Source: Cytophagales bacterium (lineage in GTDB: Bacteria > Bacteroidota > Bacteroidia > Cytophagales > Thermoflexibacteraceae). From it: a DNA stretch of 49,957 nucleotides. Position 1 is the stretch's first letter; each line of letters opens with the position of its first letter. Of the stretch, positions 35,052 to 45,300 are shown piece after piece. The stretch covers positions 1 through 49,957 of the forward strand of contig JAAFJS010000010.1 of NCBI GenBank assembly GCA_013298985.1. The letters are read 5' to 3'. The notes under the pieces are model-generated. The model was not told the origin of the DNA, searched no databases, and saw only the letters and a list, made by a program, of their open reading frames with translations. The position numbers and the translations under genes were made by a program.

Positions 35052-38000
35052 ATGAAAAGATTTCTTTTAACCACATTTTTAAGTATTATTTTCATTGGAT
35101 TATCTACCTTCTCCTTTGCTACTCACATTGTAGGGGGCGAATTAGAAATGACATCTGTTGGCGGAAACAACTATCGCCTGCGCCTCATCATGTACTTTGA
35201 TGCGGTAAATGGCAATCCTGGCGCACTTGACCAAAGTGTAACGGTACATACATTTGCAAAATCGACGAATCGATTTGTACTAAGCTATAATTTGCCCATT
35301 ACCAGTAATACTTTGGTAAACTATACCAGCCCTGCCTGCGCGGTGGGCAATCTGATAACAAGACGCATTGTGTATGAACGTACTCTTGCCTTTAATCCAA
35401 ATTTGTATGCTGACCAAGCAGGTTATTATATGACTTGGGAACGCTGTTGCAGAAATGGGGTCATCGATAATATCATCAATCCAGGGGCAGCAGGGCAGGC
35501 TTTTTACATGGAGTTTCCGCCTTTACTGCGTGGTGGTCAGCGATTTATCAATTCTTCACCCCAGCTTTTCCCTCCGCTAAGTGATTATGCGTGCGTAAAC
35601 CAACCCTTTTTCTTTAACTTTGCAGGCACAGACCCTGATGGCGACCTCTTGCTTTATTCGATGAAAGCTCCAACTAATGGATTCAGCACTATGTTACCCA
35701 CTAATTCCCTCCCTCCTAACCCCAACCCAGGTCCCTATCCTTCTGTGCGCTTCGTTACGGGTATTAATGTCAATAGCATGATTCCTGGCAATCCCCCTTT
35801 GAGCATAGACCAAACAGGCATTATCAGGTTAAATGCCTCTCGTATAGGACTTTTTGTTTTTGCAGTTTCTGTCAGAGAAATTCGCAATGGCATACAGATT
35901 GGCGAGGTAGTGAGGGAGTTTCAGCTATTAGTGCTGGATTGTAAAACGGCAAATGCACCTATTGGGAGGCTTGCTAACCCTGCAAATCCAAGCCGTTTTT
36001 TGACGGACAGAGATACCATCAAGTTCAAACTCGAAGATGCCAATAGGTGTGCCAACATCAATATCACTGACCGCGACCCCAATACAGTCATCAAACTGCG
36101 TACTTTGCCTGTGCCTGGTCGCTTGGCGGGGATTACGCTTGGCGCGATGGGTGGAAATATTGCTAACTCTAATGATGTGCTGAATATTCGAGTTTGCGCG
36201 CCCGAATGTCCGCCCACGAGTGGCAATCAGCTTTACTCAACTGACGTTATCATAGAAGACAATAGCTGCGCCGTACCGCTTTTAGATACAGTGAGAGTAA
36301 ATGTATTGATTGAAAAGAAAAAACAAGACCCACCCATCGTGCGGACGAGCTTGGGGGTATATGATTCGCTAAAAAATGAGTATCTGATTGAAATAGAGCA
36401 GGGTGAGCCGCTCAATTTTAGCGTGATTGCGCGGGATTTGCAAAGTGAGCAACTCAAACTGGCAGTGCAAGGCTTGATAGCAGGCATGAATTTCCCCAGT
36501 AATCTTTCAGGAAATTCTCCTTTGAGTGGTAGCTTTACATGGACTCCGCCTTGTAATTTGCTCATGCCCAACGAAGACCAACGTGAATTTGTGTTAAACT
36601 TTAACGCAACCAAAACTCCAAGATGTGAACAAGAAATTCGCGGGACAACGCGCGTGCGAATTGTAGTCAAAAAGAGAAAGACAAATATTCGCGCCCAGCT
36701 TTCTTCAAATTTGGTTTTTGATGCTAACAGAAAATTGTATATTGATACCGTTTTTATTGGTGAAACTACCACTTTTGCGGTGCGTGGCATTGACCCTGAC
36801 AAAAATGACAGCTTGACGCTGAGTGCCAAAGGCAACGGCTTTGACTTAGCGGCTGTGCGCGCCTCTTTCCCTAATATTGGGCGTACACCGCCACCCATCA
36901 CCCAAAATTTTTCTTGGAGTCCGCCTTGTGAGGTGTTGCAAAATACCAATGCAGACAGCAAGGAATTTATTTTTGATTTGAACCTCAAAGAATACAATCG
37001 TTGCAAAATTTTATTGTCAGATACGATTGTAAAAGTTGCCATTTTAGTTCAGAAAAAAGTGAATTTAAAACCAATTACCACACCTGAAATTCGCCAACCC
37101 AATCCAAGCCAGCGTATATTTGTAGCAGAGGCTTTTGTGGGTGATAGATTTAGCTTTTTTGTGCGCGGTGATGACCCCGAAAAGGACAGTATCGTAATGG
37201 GCTACCAACTGCTGAATGGGAATCCTACTGTGCTGGGTATGCGCTATCCGCAGCGTTCGGGGCGACCTATTTTGCGAAATCAATTTACTTGGCAGATTCC
37301 TTGTAACATCTTGACAGACAGTACCAAAGCCCAAGATTATAATTTGATATTTACCACCACAGACATAGACCCCTGCGGCAAAGCAAAAACCGACACTGCA
37401 CGTGTAATTTTGACGGTAAAGCCAAGACTATTGCCTAACAGACCTCCCAAAGTTTCCGTAGTGCGCCAAAATACGCCTCTCCCTTTTAACGACCGCGAAA
37501 AATTATATGTAGATACAGTTTATGTGGGCAATCGCATTAATTTTGACATACTTGCAGAAGATGCAGATTTGGACTCAGTGCGGATTGAGGGCTTCCCCGA
37601 AGGCTTCCGTTTTGCAGACTTCCGCATGATTTTCCGCGATACAGCAGGTACAGCCCCTTTGCGTGCGCCTTTCCGATGGCAGACGACGTGCGATATGCTC
37701 AATTTGGCACAAGGGCAGTTCCAGCGAGAATTTTTGATGACCTTCAAAACCAGAGATTTCCGCCTTTGTCAGCGCACTTTCCGCGATTCGGTGCGCGTGA
37801 AGTTAGTATTACTTTACAATGCCCAAAATAATAGACAGCCTACAATTTCTGCCAACCTCCCACTACAACCTATGCAAACCAAGCGTTATCTTTTGGAAGC
37901 TACGGTGGGCGAAACCATCAACTTTAATGTACTGGGCGATGATGCTGACCGAGATAGCTTACAGCTAACAGGGCGAGGTATTAACTTCAATTTCAGCGAA

Positions 38001-38834
38001 GTAGATATTCAGTTTCGCAATGTAAGTGGACGTGCGCCCTTGACAGCACCGTTTTTGTGGAGAACTGTCTGTGCAAACCTACGCGGAAACTTGACCGCGC
38101 CACGAGATTTTAATATGCGCTTCGCCGTCAATGACTTACGCCTCTGTAGCCTCAATAAGTTTGACTCCATAGATGTAACCATTCGCCTGAAACCATTACC
38201 TAACAACAATCCGCCGCGCTTGGTTGCAGACTTAAACTTTGACCCTACCAAGCGTGAATACTTTGCAAATGTTATCCCAAATCAAAATCTGGTATTCAGA
38301 CTCACAGGCACAGACCCAGACCGAGAAATAATTAGCATTACAGGTGCGGGCATTGGCTATAATTTTGCTGATTTTGCCATGCAATTTCAGCCAGTAACAG
38401 GCATAGCCCCACAAAATACTGATTTTTCTTGGCTTACAAACTGCGAACTACTTGGCAGGCGCACTGATTTCCCCATGCAATTTATCATCACTGACCGCAA
38501 TACGTGCGGTCTGGTACGTGCAGATACGATTCGCGTCCGCTTAACCTTAGCCGATGAAGGCGTAACAGGTAGTTTTCAGCCCCCAAACGTGTTTACCCCA
38601 AACGGCGACGGCAAAAATGATGCTTTTACCATTCCAAACTTGCCACCAGATAACTGCTCAGATGAGTTTGAAAAAATAGAAATTTACAATCGCTGGGGCG
38701 CAAAAGTATTTGACAGCAATGCACGCGACTTCGCATGGACAGGCGGAGATTTGCCCGCAGGAGTCTATTTCTACACGCTTTTTTACAAAAACAACACCTA
38801 CAAAGGCACAGTAACCATGCTGAGAGGAAGCTAA
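35052..38834 (+). CDS. Giant surface protein with gliding-motility C-terminal (T9SS type B) domain
   Basis: The protein has 1260 residues: signal peptide (MKRFLLTTFLSIIFIGLSTF), then the opening ATHIVGGELEMTSVGGNNYR shared by many large Bacteroidota surface proteins. From about 440 on there are at least six repeat units of about 115 residues. Each contains a segment like FTWTPPCNLL or FSWSPPCEVL (aromatic-W-x2-3-C-x-L) and ends in DTVRVxL-type strands, resembling cadherin/Ig-like modules. The last 100 residues (NVFTPNGDGKNDAFTI, EIYNRWGAKVFD, DLPAGVYFYTLFY) are the gliding-motility-associated type B sorting domain. It is exported by the type IX system to the cell surface. Probable adhesin; target unknown. 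A -7-like TATCTTTG is at 34894-34901. Confidence 0.93.
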   Translation: MKRFLLTTFLSIIFIGLSTFSFATHIVGGELEMTSVGGNNYRLRLIMYFDAVNGNPGALDQSVTVHTFAKSTNRFVLSYNLPITSNTLVNYTSPACAVGNLITRRIVYERTLAFNPNLYADQAGYYMTWERCCRNGVIDNIINPGAAGQAFYMEFPPLLRGGQRFINSSPQLFPPLSDYACVNQPFFFNFAGTDPDGDLLLYSMKAPTNGFSTMLPTNSLPPNPNPGPYPSVRFVTGINVNSMIPGNPPLSIDQTGIIRLNASRIGLFVFAVSVREIRNGIQIGEVVREFQLLVLDCKTANAPIGRLANPANPSRFLTDRDTIKFKLEDANRCANINITDRDPNTVIKLRTLPVPGRLAGITLGAMGGNIANSNDVLNIRVCAPECPPTSGNQLYSTDVIIEDNSCAVPLLDTVRVNVLIEKKKQDPPIVRTSLGVYDSLKNEYLIEIEQGEPLNFSVIARDLQSEQLKLAVQGLIAGMNFPSNLSGNSPLSGSFTWTPPCNLLMPNEDQREFVLNFNATKTPRCEQEIRGTTRVRIVVKKRKTNIRAQLSSNLVFDANRKLYIDTVFIGETTTFAVRGIDPDKNDSLTLSAKGNGFDLAAVRASFPNIGRTPPPITQNFSWSPPCEVLQNTNADSKEFIFDLNLKEYNRCKILLSDTIVKVAILVQKKVNLKPITTPEIRQPNPSQRIFVAEAFVGDRFSFFVRGDDPEKDSIVMGYQLLNGNPTVLGMRYPQRSGRPILRNQFTWQIPCNILTDSTKAQDYNLIFTTTDIDPCGKAKTDTARVILTVKPRLLPNRPPKVSVVRQNTPLPFNDREKLYVDTVYVGNRINFDILAEDADLDSVRIEGFPEGFRFADFRMIFRDTAGTAPLRAPFRWQTTCDMLNLAQGQFQREFLMTFKTRDFRLCQRTFRDSVRVKLVLLYNAQNNRQPTISANLPLQPMQTKRYLLEATVGETINFNVLGDDADRDSLQLTGRGINFNFSEVDIQFRNVSGRAPLTAPFLWRTVCANLRGNLTAPRDFNMRFAVNDLRLCSLNKFDSIDVTIRLKPLPNNNPPRLVADLNFDPTKREYFANVIPNQNLVFRLTGTDPDREIISITGAGIGYNFADFAMQFQPVTGIAPQNTDFSWLTNCELLGRRTDFPMQFIITDRNTCGLVRADTIRVRLTLADEGVTGSFQPPNVFTPNGDGKNDAFTIPNLPPDNCSDEFEKIEIYNRWGAKVFDSNARDFAWTGGDLPAGVYFYTLFYKNNTYKGTVTMLRGS

Positions 38835-38969
38835 AAACTTTGGTAGTTGAAGTGTTTTTTCATTAATCCAAGAAAAATTTGAATTTTTAAAAGAAAATAA
38901 TTACATTTAACGCGGAATTTACTCGCTGAAAAAAATGCTTACTTACCAATGCCTAAATCAGACATTTTT

Positions 38970-40316
38970 ATGAACAAATTTTTTACTACATTATTACTTT
39001 TACTTCTCACCTGTGTAGCCACATACGCGCAGGAAGGCTTAGATTTTGTGCTAAAAGCGGAGGAATTTAAGCGCACCAAAAATTATGATGCGGCTTTGGC
39101 AGAATACGACAAAGCTATCCAAGCAAATCCTAAAAATCCTGATTTTCTTTTTCGCAAAGCACAGGTCTATTTTATCAAAAAAGATGCTGACAATGCCATT
39201 CAGTATTTTGAAAAAACAGTGGCTATGCAAAAAGACAATCTGGGCGCACACCTGAGCCTTGCAAAGCTTTATACCATCAAGGCAAACAACGACAATGCGG
39301 TCAAGGCATTCGAGAGTTCCTATCAATTAGAAACAGACAAAGCAAAAAAAACAGAGTATAAAACAAATATTATCAAGATTTTAAATAAACAAGGGCGTTT
39401 CTTGGATTGTGAGCAACACATCAAAGACGCGATGGACTTAGACCCTAACAATACGAACTTGCTCTACTTTGATGCGCGCCTTGCCAACATGAAAGGTAGG
39501 TACGAGCAAGCAAAGCAAAGCATGATAAAAGCAACAGGTATGTTGCGAACTGATGACCCCAAAGAGTTTGCCAAGTTCTACTACGAATTGGGCTATGCCT
39601 ATTATTATTTGGAAAAATACAATGACGCAAGAATGGCTTTTGATAAGGCAAATCATGGACCCTTTAAGTCTTTGATTTTCAGAATGACACCTCCGTATTT
39701 CTATAATTTGGCGATGTCTTATTTCAAAGTATATGAGATTGACGAAAGCAAAAAATACTTGGAAACAGCCCTAAAAATCAAAACAGATTTCACGCAAGCA
39801 CACGACTTATTGCTCAAAATAGTAGCCATGAAAGCTGACAAAGCCGCCATCATCGAATCGATGAAGCGCGCCGCCGAGTACGAAAAAGACCCACAAAAAA
39901 AGGCAATCAACTTGGCTAACTTATGTGAAAATCAGTTTTATGCCAATAAATACCAAGAAGCACTGACCTCAGCCAATACTTGCTTGGCTATCCAGCCTCA
40001 AAACGCTTCTATTGCCTTCATCAAAGCCTTGTGTTTGAGCAAGTTAAAGAAAATAGAGGAAAGTATTAATCTCTTACAAAACCTGACAAAACAGCCTACG
40101 CTGGAGCAAGACGCAAGGGCGCAGTACAATTTTGCGCTGGGCTTGATTTACAGCAAAGCAGGAAAAGATACCAAAATGGCAGAAAACACTTTCAAAAAAG
40201 CTGATTTTGCAGGCTTTAAGTATGCCGCCGCACTGGAAATTGAAAACATCAATGGGGGGAAAGTAGATGACCAACCCGCCTTAGATTCCAATGTAAGCAC
40301 AGACCCAGATAATTAA
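38970..40316 (+). CDS. Secreted tetratricopeptide-repeat protein
   Basis: The protein has 448 residues from ATG 38970, which begins the signal peptide MNKFFTTLLLLLLTCVATYA; the in-frame ATG at 38949 lies outside it. TPR units are clearest at about 25-130 (AEEFKRTKNYDAALAEYDKA, then NPDFLFRKAQVYFIKKDADN), about 195-290 and about 320-410 (CENQFYANKYQEALTSANTC). The end is acidic. It is a periplasmic scaffold or partner protein with no catalytic domain. It follows the giant surface protein (135 nt gap) and precedes the DUF2141 gene (41 nt gap) on the same strand, so the three may share transcripts. Confidence 0.88.
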   Translation: MNKFFTTLLLLLLTCVATYAQEGLDFVLKAEEFKRTKNYDAALAEYDKAIQANPKNPDFLFRKAQVYFIKKDADNAIQYFEKTVAMQKDNLGAHLSLAKLYTIKANNDNAVKAFESSYQLETDKAKKTEYKTNIIKILNKQGRFLDCEQHIKDAMDLDPNNTNLLYFDARLANMKGRYEQAKQSMIKATGMLRTDDPKEFAKFYYELGYAYYYLEKYNDARMAFDKANHGPFKSLIFRMTPPYFYNLAMSYFKVYEIDESKKYLETALKIKTDFTQAHDLLLKIVAMKADKAAIIESMKRAAEYEKDPQKKAINLANLCENQFYANKYQEALTSANTCLAIQPQNASIAFIKALCLSKLKKIEESINLLQNLTKQPTLEQDARAQYNFALGLIYSKAGKDTKMAENTFKKADFAGFKYAAALEIENINGGKVDDQPALDSNVSTDPDN

Positions 40317-40357
40317 GTATTTAGTCCCACAATTAAGCTATTTTAATTCTTGATAAA

Positions 40358-40807
40358 ATGAAAAGATTAATGCTATTTGTCTGTCTTATTTTTGTAGTTG
40401 GCATTTTGCCAAACCACATTTTTGCACAAGAAAAAAAGACGCTAAAAATTACATTTACGGCTCTCAAAGATACCAAATCATCTATTTTGATTGGTGTGTA
40501 CCGCAAGCAGGACGGCTTTCCTGGTGGTGAAAAAGATGCTTTTAAGGGCTACACTCTCAAGCCCGAAGGCAAAACCACTATCGTTTTTTCTGTACCTGAT
40601 TTGGAGTACGGCGAATATGCGATTGCGATTTATCAAGACAAAAACAGTGATAACAAGCTCAATACGGGAATGTTTGGGATTCCAAAAGAGCCTTATGCCT
40701 TTTCCAATAATTTCAAACCAAAGTTTTCAGGACCTAAGTATGACGACTGCAAGTTTACTTATTCCGCAGAAAAAAACGAAATTTCTATTGCCATGCTCAA
40801 TAATTAG
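40358..40807 (+). CDS. DUF2141 domain protein, secreted
   Basis: The 149-residue protein has a signal peptide ending near IFAQ (about 24). The remainder is one DUF2141 domain: KDTKSSILIGVYRKQDGFPG, VPDLEYGEYAIAIYQDKNSD and NKLNTGMFGIPKEPYAFSNN. The conserved DxNxD-like and GxPxEPYGFS features are all there. It is periplasmic; the domain has no proven function. Its stop codon overlaps by 4 nt that of the opposite-strand ABA4-like gene (TTAG shared). Confidence 0.95.
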   Translation: MKRLMLFVCLIFVVGILPNHIFAQEKKTLKITFTALKDTKSSILIGVYRKQDGFPGGEKDAFKGYTLKPEGKTTIVFSVPDLEYGEYAIAIYQDKNSDNKLNTGMFGIPKEPYAFSNNFKPKFSGPKYDDCKFTYSAEKNEISIAMLNN

Positions 40808-41235
40808 GGTTTGAGAACTGCTTTTTTTATGCCCTGATACATCAAAAAACCTACTGGACCCGCCATCAAGGTAAAAAATAAGCAAGGAGCTACAAACCAG
40901 TGCTTTATGCTATTTTTTTGGCTATCGTTCAGTATCCAACTGCCCACTAAGAGGTCAAAAGCCAAATAATGAAACCACCCACCCACTATTACTTGGTCAT
41001 TTCCTGCTTTGAACAAATTTTTTACTCCCTCAAAGGTACTAAAATCAGGCATTTCTCCACCTCCAAAAAGGGTAGGAAGCACCAAAAAGGCATAAGCTAC
41101 CGCAATCGCCAAGGGAATGAGGTAGGAATTGACCAACCAGAGTGTCCATTTCCACTTTGGCGCAAAAATCATCAATAACCACTGTGGCAAGATGAGTGTA
41201 TTAAAAATGGTGAAAATGAGGGTGATATTATTCAT
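40804..41235 (-). CDS. ABA4-like (DUF4281) membrane protein
   Basis: The protein has 143 residues and four hydrophobic segments (about 6-26, 33-55, 85-105 and 112-132). The conserved family pieces are WLVNSYLIPLAIAVAYAFLV, GWFHYLAFDLLVGSWI and PCLFFTLMAGPVGFLMY. Plant ABA4 is needed for neoxanthin formation, and bacterial members are found in carotenoid-producing organisms. A carotenoid-related role is therefore inferred; the carotenoid oxygenase at 28752-30938 is 10 kb away and not linked. It ends tail-to-tail with the DUF2141 gene. Upstream is the repeat hotspot. Confidence 0.88.
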   Translation of the reverse strand: MNNITLIFTIFNTLILPQWLLMIFAPKWKWTLWLVNSYLIPLAIAVAYAFLVLPTLFGGGEMPDFSTFEGVKNLFKAGNDQVIVGGWFHYLAFDLLVGSWILNDSQKNSIKHWFVAPCLFFTLMAGPVGFLMYQGIKKAVLKP

Positions 41236-41309
41236 AGTGATAAAGCAATTATTTTGTTTTTTTAAATCTTATTTTAGGACTTTTTTTAGTTGAGGAAGTC
41301 ATCATGCCT

Positions 41310-41404
41310 TTAGCACACAGATAATACTGATTTTACGGATAAAACACAGATTTTTAAATTTTTATCCGTAAAAATCTGCTAAATCCGCATTATCAGTGTG
41401 CCTA
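41310..41404. repeat. 95-bp imperfect palindrome
   Basis: The left half (TTAGCACACAGATAATACTG, then ATTTTACGGATAAAA) is mirrored by the right half (TTTTATCCGTAAAAATCTGC, then ATTATCAGTGTGCCTAA). Dispersed elements of this TTTATCCGTAAAAATC type are common between Bacteroidota genes. It directly abuts the tandem array at 41405 and forms the left edge of a 1.1-kb gene-free region (41236-42338). Confidence 0.85.
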
Positions 41405-41608
41405 ATTTATTATAGACCCTTGCCATAAAAAATTATTAATCAGTTGAGGTCCTGTTAAGGACTTAATGTTGGTAAGTAATTCATTTGAGCATTTCTAAAC
41501 TCCTTTAGGAGTTTCATATTCAACTACTTATACAACTCCTAAAGGAGTAGGAATACATTTGTATCAATTTTTTTCTACCAACATTTTACACCTACGGTGT
41601 ATAATAAT

Positions 41609-41698
41609 GATACTCTGACAATTTTTGTGGAAAGTTCCCCTCGCTTTAGCGGGGGGAACTCGTAGAAACTCAGTCTGCCACAAAAATTGTCAGACAAC
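41609..41698. mobile_element. 90-bp MITE-like element, internally deleted (copy in tandem unit 1)
   Basis: It has the same ends as the 119-bp element at 27796 (GATAC plus TCTGACAATTTTTGTGG, and the inverse plus CAAC). It lacks 29 bp, so that only one arm pair of the central hairpin remains. No target duplication is obvious. Confidence 0.88.
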
Positions 41699-41903
41699 CA
41701 TTTATTATAGACCCTTGCCATAAAAAATTATTAATCAGTTGAAGTCCTGTTAAGGACTTAATGTTGGTAAGTAATTCATTTGAGCATTTCTAAACTCCTT
41801 TAGGAGTTTCATATTCAACTACTTATACAACTCCTAAAGGAGTAGGAATACATTTGTATCAATTTTTTTCTACCAACATTTTACACCTACGGTGTATAAT
41901 AAT

Positions 41904-41993
41904 GATACTCTGACAATTTTTGTGGAAAGTTCCCCTCGCTTTAGCGGGGGGAACTCGTAGAAACTCAGTCTGCCACAAAAATTGTCAGACAAC
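41904..41993. mobile_element. 90-bp MITE-like element, internally deleted (copy in tandem unit 2)
   Basis: It is identical to the copy at 41609-41698 and offset by exactly 295 bp, so it multiplied with the tandem unit and not by a second insertion. Confidence 0.88.
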
Positions 41994-42262
41994 CATTTAT
42001 TATAGACCCTTGCCATAAAAAATTATTAATCAGTTGAAGTCCTGTTAAGGACTTAATGTTGGTAAGTAATTCATTTGAGCATTTCTAAACTCCTTTAGGA
42101 GTTTCATATTCAACTACTTATACAACTCCTAAAGGAGTAGGAATACATTTGTATCAATTTTTTTCTACCAACATTTTACACCTACGGTGTATAATAATTT
42201 ACAGCACAAATGTAAAATAAACTTCCAAAAACAAGTTTTTAGTCTTTTTGTCAAATAACGAT

Positions 42263-42301
42263 AAAAAAAGTAGAAAACACATAATATGCTTTCTACTTTT
42301 T
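42263..42301 (-). terminator. Intrinsic terminator of the TonB-dependent receptor gene
   Basis: On the minus strand GAAAAAGTAGAAA pairs with TTTCTACTTTTT around a 12-nt loop, 38 nt past the stop at 42339. The right arm itself is the T-rich tract. Confidence 0.78.
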
Positions 42302-42338
42302 CATAAAAATTAGTATTGAAGTTTTTAACTAAATTATT

Positions 42339-45300
42339 TTAAAAATTTGCATTCAAACTTACATAATAATACCCTCCATTAAAACCAAACTGTGTGGCAT
42401 TGCGGCTATACACGAAACGACCAAAAGAACTATTGTCCAAAGGAACGGTGTTTGTAGCGGTTAATGCTTGTGTTTTTTGGAGTCTGTCAGGGTAAGTGTC
42501 CAAAATATTGTTTGCGCCAATCACAACTTGTAAGAACTTTGCCACTTTATAGCTTACACTGAGGTCAGAAATCATTTTTGGAGAAAAAATCTCATCAAGT
42601 CTTGGGTCGGCGGGGTCAAGGGTTTGGACTTCGCCAAAGCGCGTGATGCGTAAGTTTGCGCCAAATTTATTGACTTTGTAGTTAAACCCTAAGGTAAATT
42701 TGCTACGCGGTTGTGCCAACTCTAACCTTGCTTTTTCTTGGCGGTTAAAGATTTGATTTCCAAACTGGTCAGGAGGTAGCGTGGCAGAAACCTGTGGCGT
42801 GCCTTGTACTTCGGTTTTGTTGAGATTGCCTGCCAGCGTAATTCCAAGTGAGCCATTGCCGATTTGTGGATTAGCAGAAAAGACAATATCAACGCCTTGT
42901 GTGCGTGTATTGACAGCATTGGTAAAGAAAATAGCGGAGTTTACATCTCTCTGCCCTGCGCCATCTAAAATTTGAGCTATTTGCAAGCCTGTCCCTGCTG
43001 TACCCCTGACGAACGAACTGGTCAAAATAATGCGGTCTTTGATGTCAATTTGGTAAAGGTCGACAGTAAGGCTAACATTTTTAGCAATTTGAGAAGTAAA
43101 ACCTACGCTGAGATTGGTAGAACGTTCTGCTTTGAGAGAAGGAATCCCAAAAGCCGCCGCTACAGGTCCGTCATTGCGGAAAGTGCCTTGCTGACGAGGC
43201 TCTAACTGACCTGCCACAGATACGAAAACGGTAGAAATGGCACTAAAATAACGCTGGTGGATAGAGGGTGCGCGGAAACCATTAGAGATGGCGGCTCTGA
43301 GCGCAAATGCCTCTGCAAACTTGTAGCGTGCGCTTAGTTTTCCTGCAAAATTGCTCCCAAAATCACTGTAATTCTCAAAACGACCTGCTAAGTTTACCAA
43401 TAATTTTTTGGTCAAATCAGATTCCAAATCCACGTAAGCACCAAAAATATTGCGGTTTGTATTGACTGCATTGGCGGGCTGGAAACCTGGGAATACTTGT
43501 GCTCCACCTGCTCTGCCCGATGTAGGTGCAAAGTTTCTCCAAGAGGCTTCCTCTCCGTCTTTGATGCTATAATTGTCTATGCGAAAGTTCAATCCACCTG
43601 CTACGTTAAAAGACTGTAAACCAATTTGTTTGCCAAAATCTTTGGAAACGCTGAAATCAGAAGTATTTTGATTAAAGCCCAGCTGACCTGCATAAAAACT
43701 GGTTTGTGCGCTTCTGCCTTGTGCAAATTGAGAGGCGTTGTTAGAGTTATTTACATCAAAACGGAAGGAGTTGCCACCATATACGTTTGATAAATCCCAA
43801 CGCCAGCCACCACCAAATTCGCCACTCACGCCCATGAGCCAAGACCTGTCCAAAATCGTAGAGGCAATTTGGGGCAGGAAACCATTGGGGTAAAGTTCTG
43901 AAATGACTTGGGTAGTTTGGAAAGGATAACGGTAAAAACCAGCCGCTTTTCCTTCTCTGTAATTCAAAATACCTGTAAAGTAAAAAGTAGTTTTTCCGCC
44001 CAAGGGAATATTGCCGTTGAGCATACCACCATAATTATCTACGGCAGAGTTACCTACAAGCATATTATTGGAAAGGCTAAAATTATTTTGTGCAATTTGA
44101 GATTGGTCTTGGTTAAACCGTTGTTGGCGCACTGCAAGGTCAGCTACGTTGTCCCAACGCGTATAAACAGGTCCCTTATAGTCGCCAGCGCGGTTAGTAA
44201 GTCCTCTGAGGCGCATATCTAAGGCAACACTAATCACTCCTTTTTTGCCAACTTTCATACCATGATAAAGTCCAAAGTTCAGCGCACGCCCATCACCTGC
44301 GTACTGCCTACCCCAGTGCAGGTTAGCAGAAGTTCCTGCCTCTTTTTTCATCACTACGTTAATTACGCCCGAAATCGCATCAGAACCGTACTGAGAAGCT
44401 GCTCCATCGCGCAAAACTTCAATTCGTTCGATTGCCGCCGTAGGAAGTGTGTTTAAGTCTGTACCCACTGAGCCGCGACCCACCGTACCATTTACGTTGA
44501 TAAGTGCCTGATTATGTCTGCGTTTGCCGTTTACCAATGTCAAAACTTGGTCAGGACCTAAGCCACGAATCGTCGCAGGGTCTATGTGGTCAGTGCCGTC
44601 TGCGACCGTTTGGCGAGCAGAATTAAAAGAAGGCGCGACCATGTTAATCATTTGGGTAGGCTCTATCTGCCCCGTAGATTGGAGTTCCTTTACAGAGATA
44701 ACGTCCACAGGTACAGGCGTATCTATGTTGGTACGCACCGCCGTAGAGCGCGAACCTATCACGACCACATCAGCCAAACTTGTTACGCTTTCGTCTAAGG
44801 TAACGTCCAGCGTCATTGCATCATTTCCTACTGTAACTTCCTGAATCTTAGTTTCATAGCCAATAAAAGAATAGCGAATTTTGTATGCTCCTGCGTTCAA
44901 ATTCAGTGAATAAGTGCCTTGTGCATCTGTAATTGTCCCTTGCTGCGTTTCTGCCACCGAAACAGACACGCCAGGAATACCAGAGCCATCTGCGCCCATC
45001 ACTTTTCCGCTTACTTTGGCAAAAGAACGGCGACGACTTGTTTTCTTCTCCTCTGTATTTTTACTTTCAAAAAGTGCAGTAGGCTCAAGCATCTTACTGG
45101 TAGAAGTCAAAAAAATCGTTTTATTACTTTCTGGCAATTCGCCCACACTTGCCCTTTTCTCTTTTTTACTTTTTTTCGGAGAAATAATTAAGTAAGTGCC
45201 TTTTTTGACTTTCTTAAAACGCAAGTTGAATTGGTGTAACAGGCTTTTAAGGTTTTCTTCTACATTGTCTGCCTTGTCAAACAAATTTTCATTGACATTC

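Larger units (their letters stand above)
41405..42198. repeat. 295-bp tandem repeat, 2.7 copies, carrying MITE-like elements
   Basis: Copies begin at 41405, 41700 and 41995 with an exact period of 295 bp. Copies 1 and 2 are complete; copy 3 stops at 42198, exactly where the MITE-like part would start. I see one base difference in the shared part: copy 1 has GTTGAGGTCC where copies 2 and 3 have GTTGAAGTCC. Each unit contains four small palindromes (GTCCTGTTAAGGAC, AAACTCCTTTAGGAGTTT, ACTCCTAAAGGAGT, ACACCTACGGTGT). An outer inverted pair AATGTTGGTA / TACCAACATT encloses most of them. No ORF is present. Confidence 0.95.

Noticed and set aside
36233-37042. 269-residue minus-strand ORF inside the giant surface protein gene.
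   Set aside because: Antisense shadow of the repeated sense gene; no start signal or homology pattern.
41405-42198. Three 295-bp repeats considered as a CRISPR array or integron cassette array.
   Set aside because: Repeats are directly contiguous, contain no variable spacer, no ORF and no attC-like site beyond generic palindromes.
41969-42338. Looked for a transposase gene or remnant near the repeat hotspot.
   Set aside because: No ORF above trivial length and no DDE or HUH motifs; only repeats and the receptor terminator are present.
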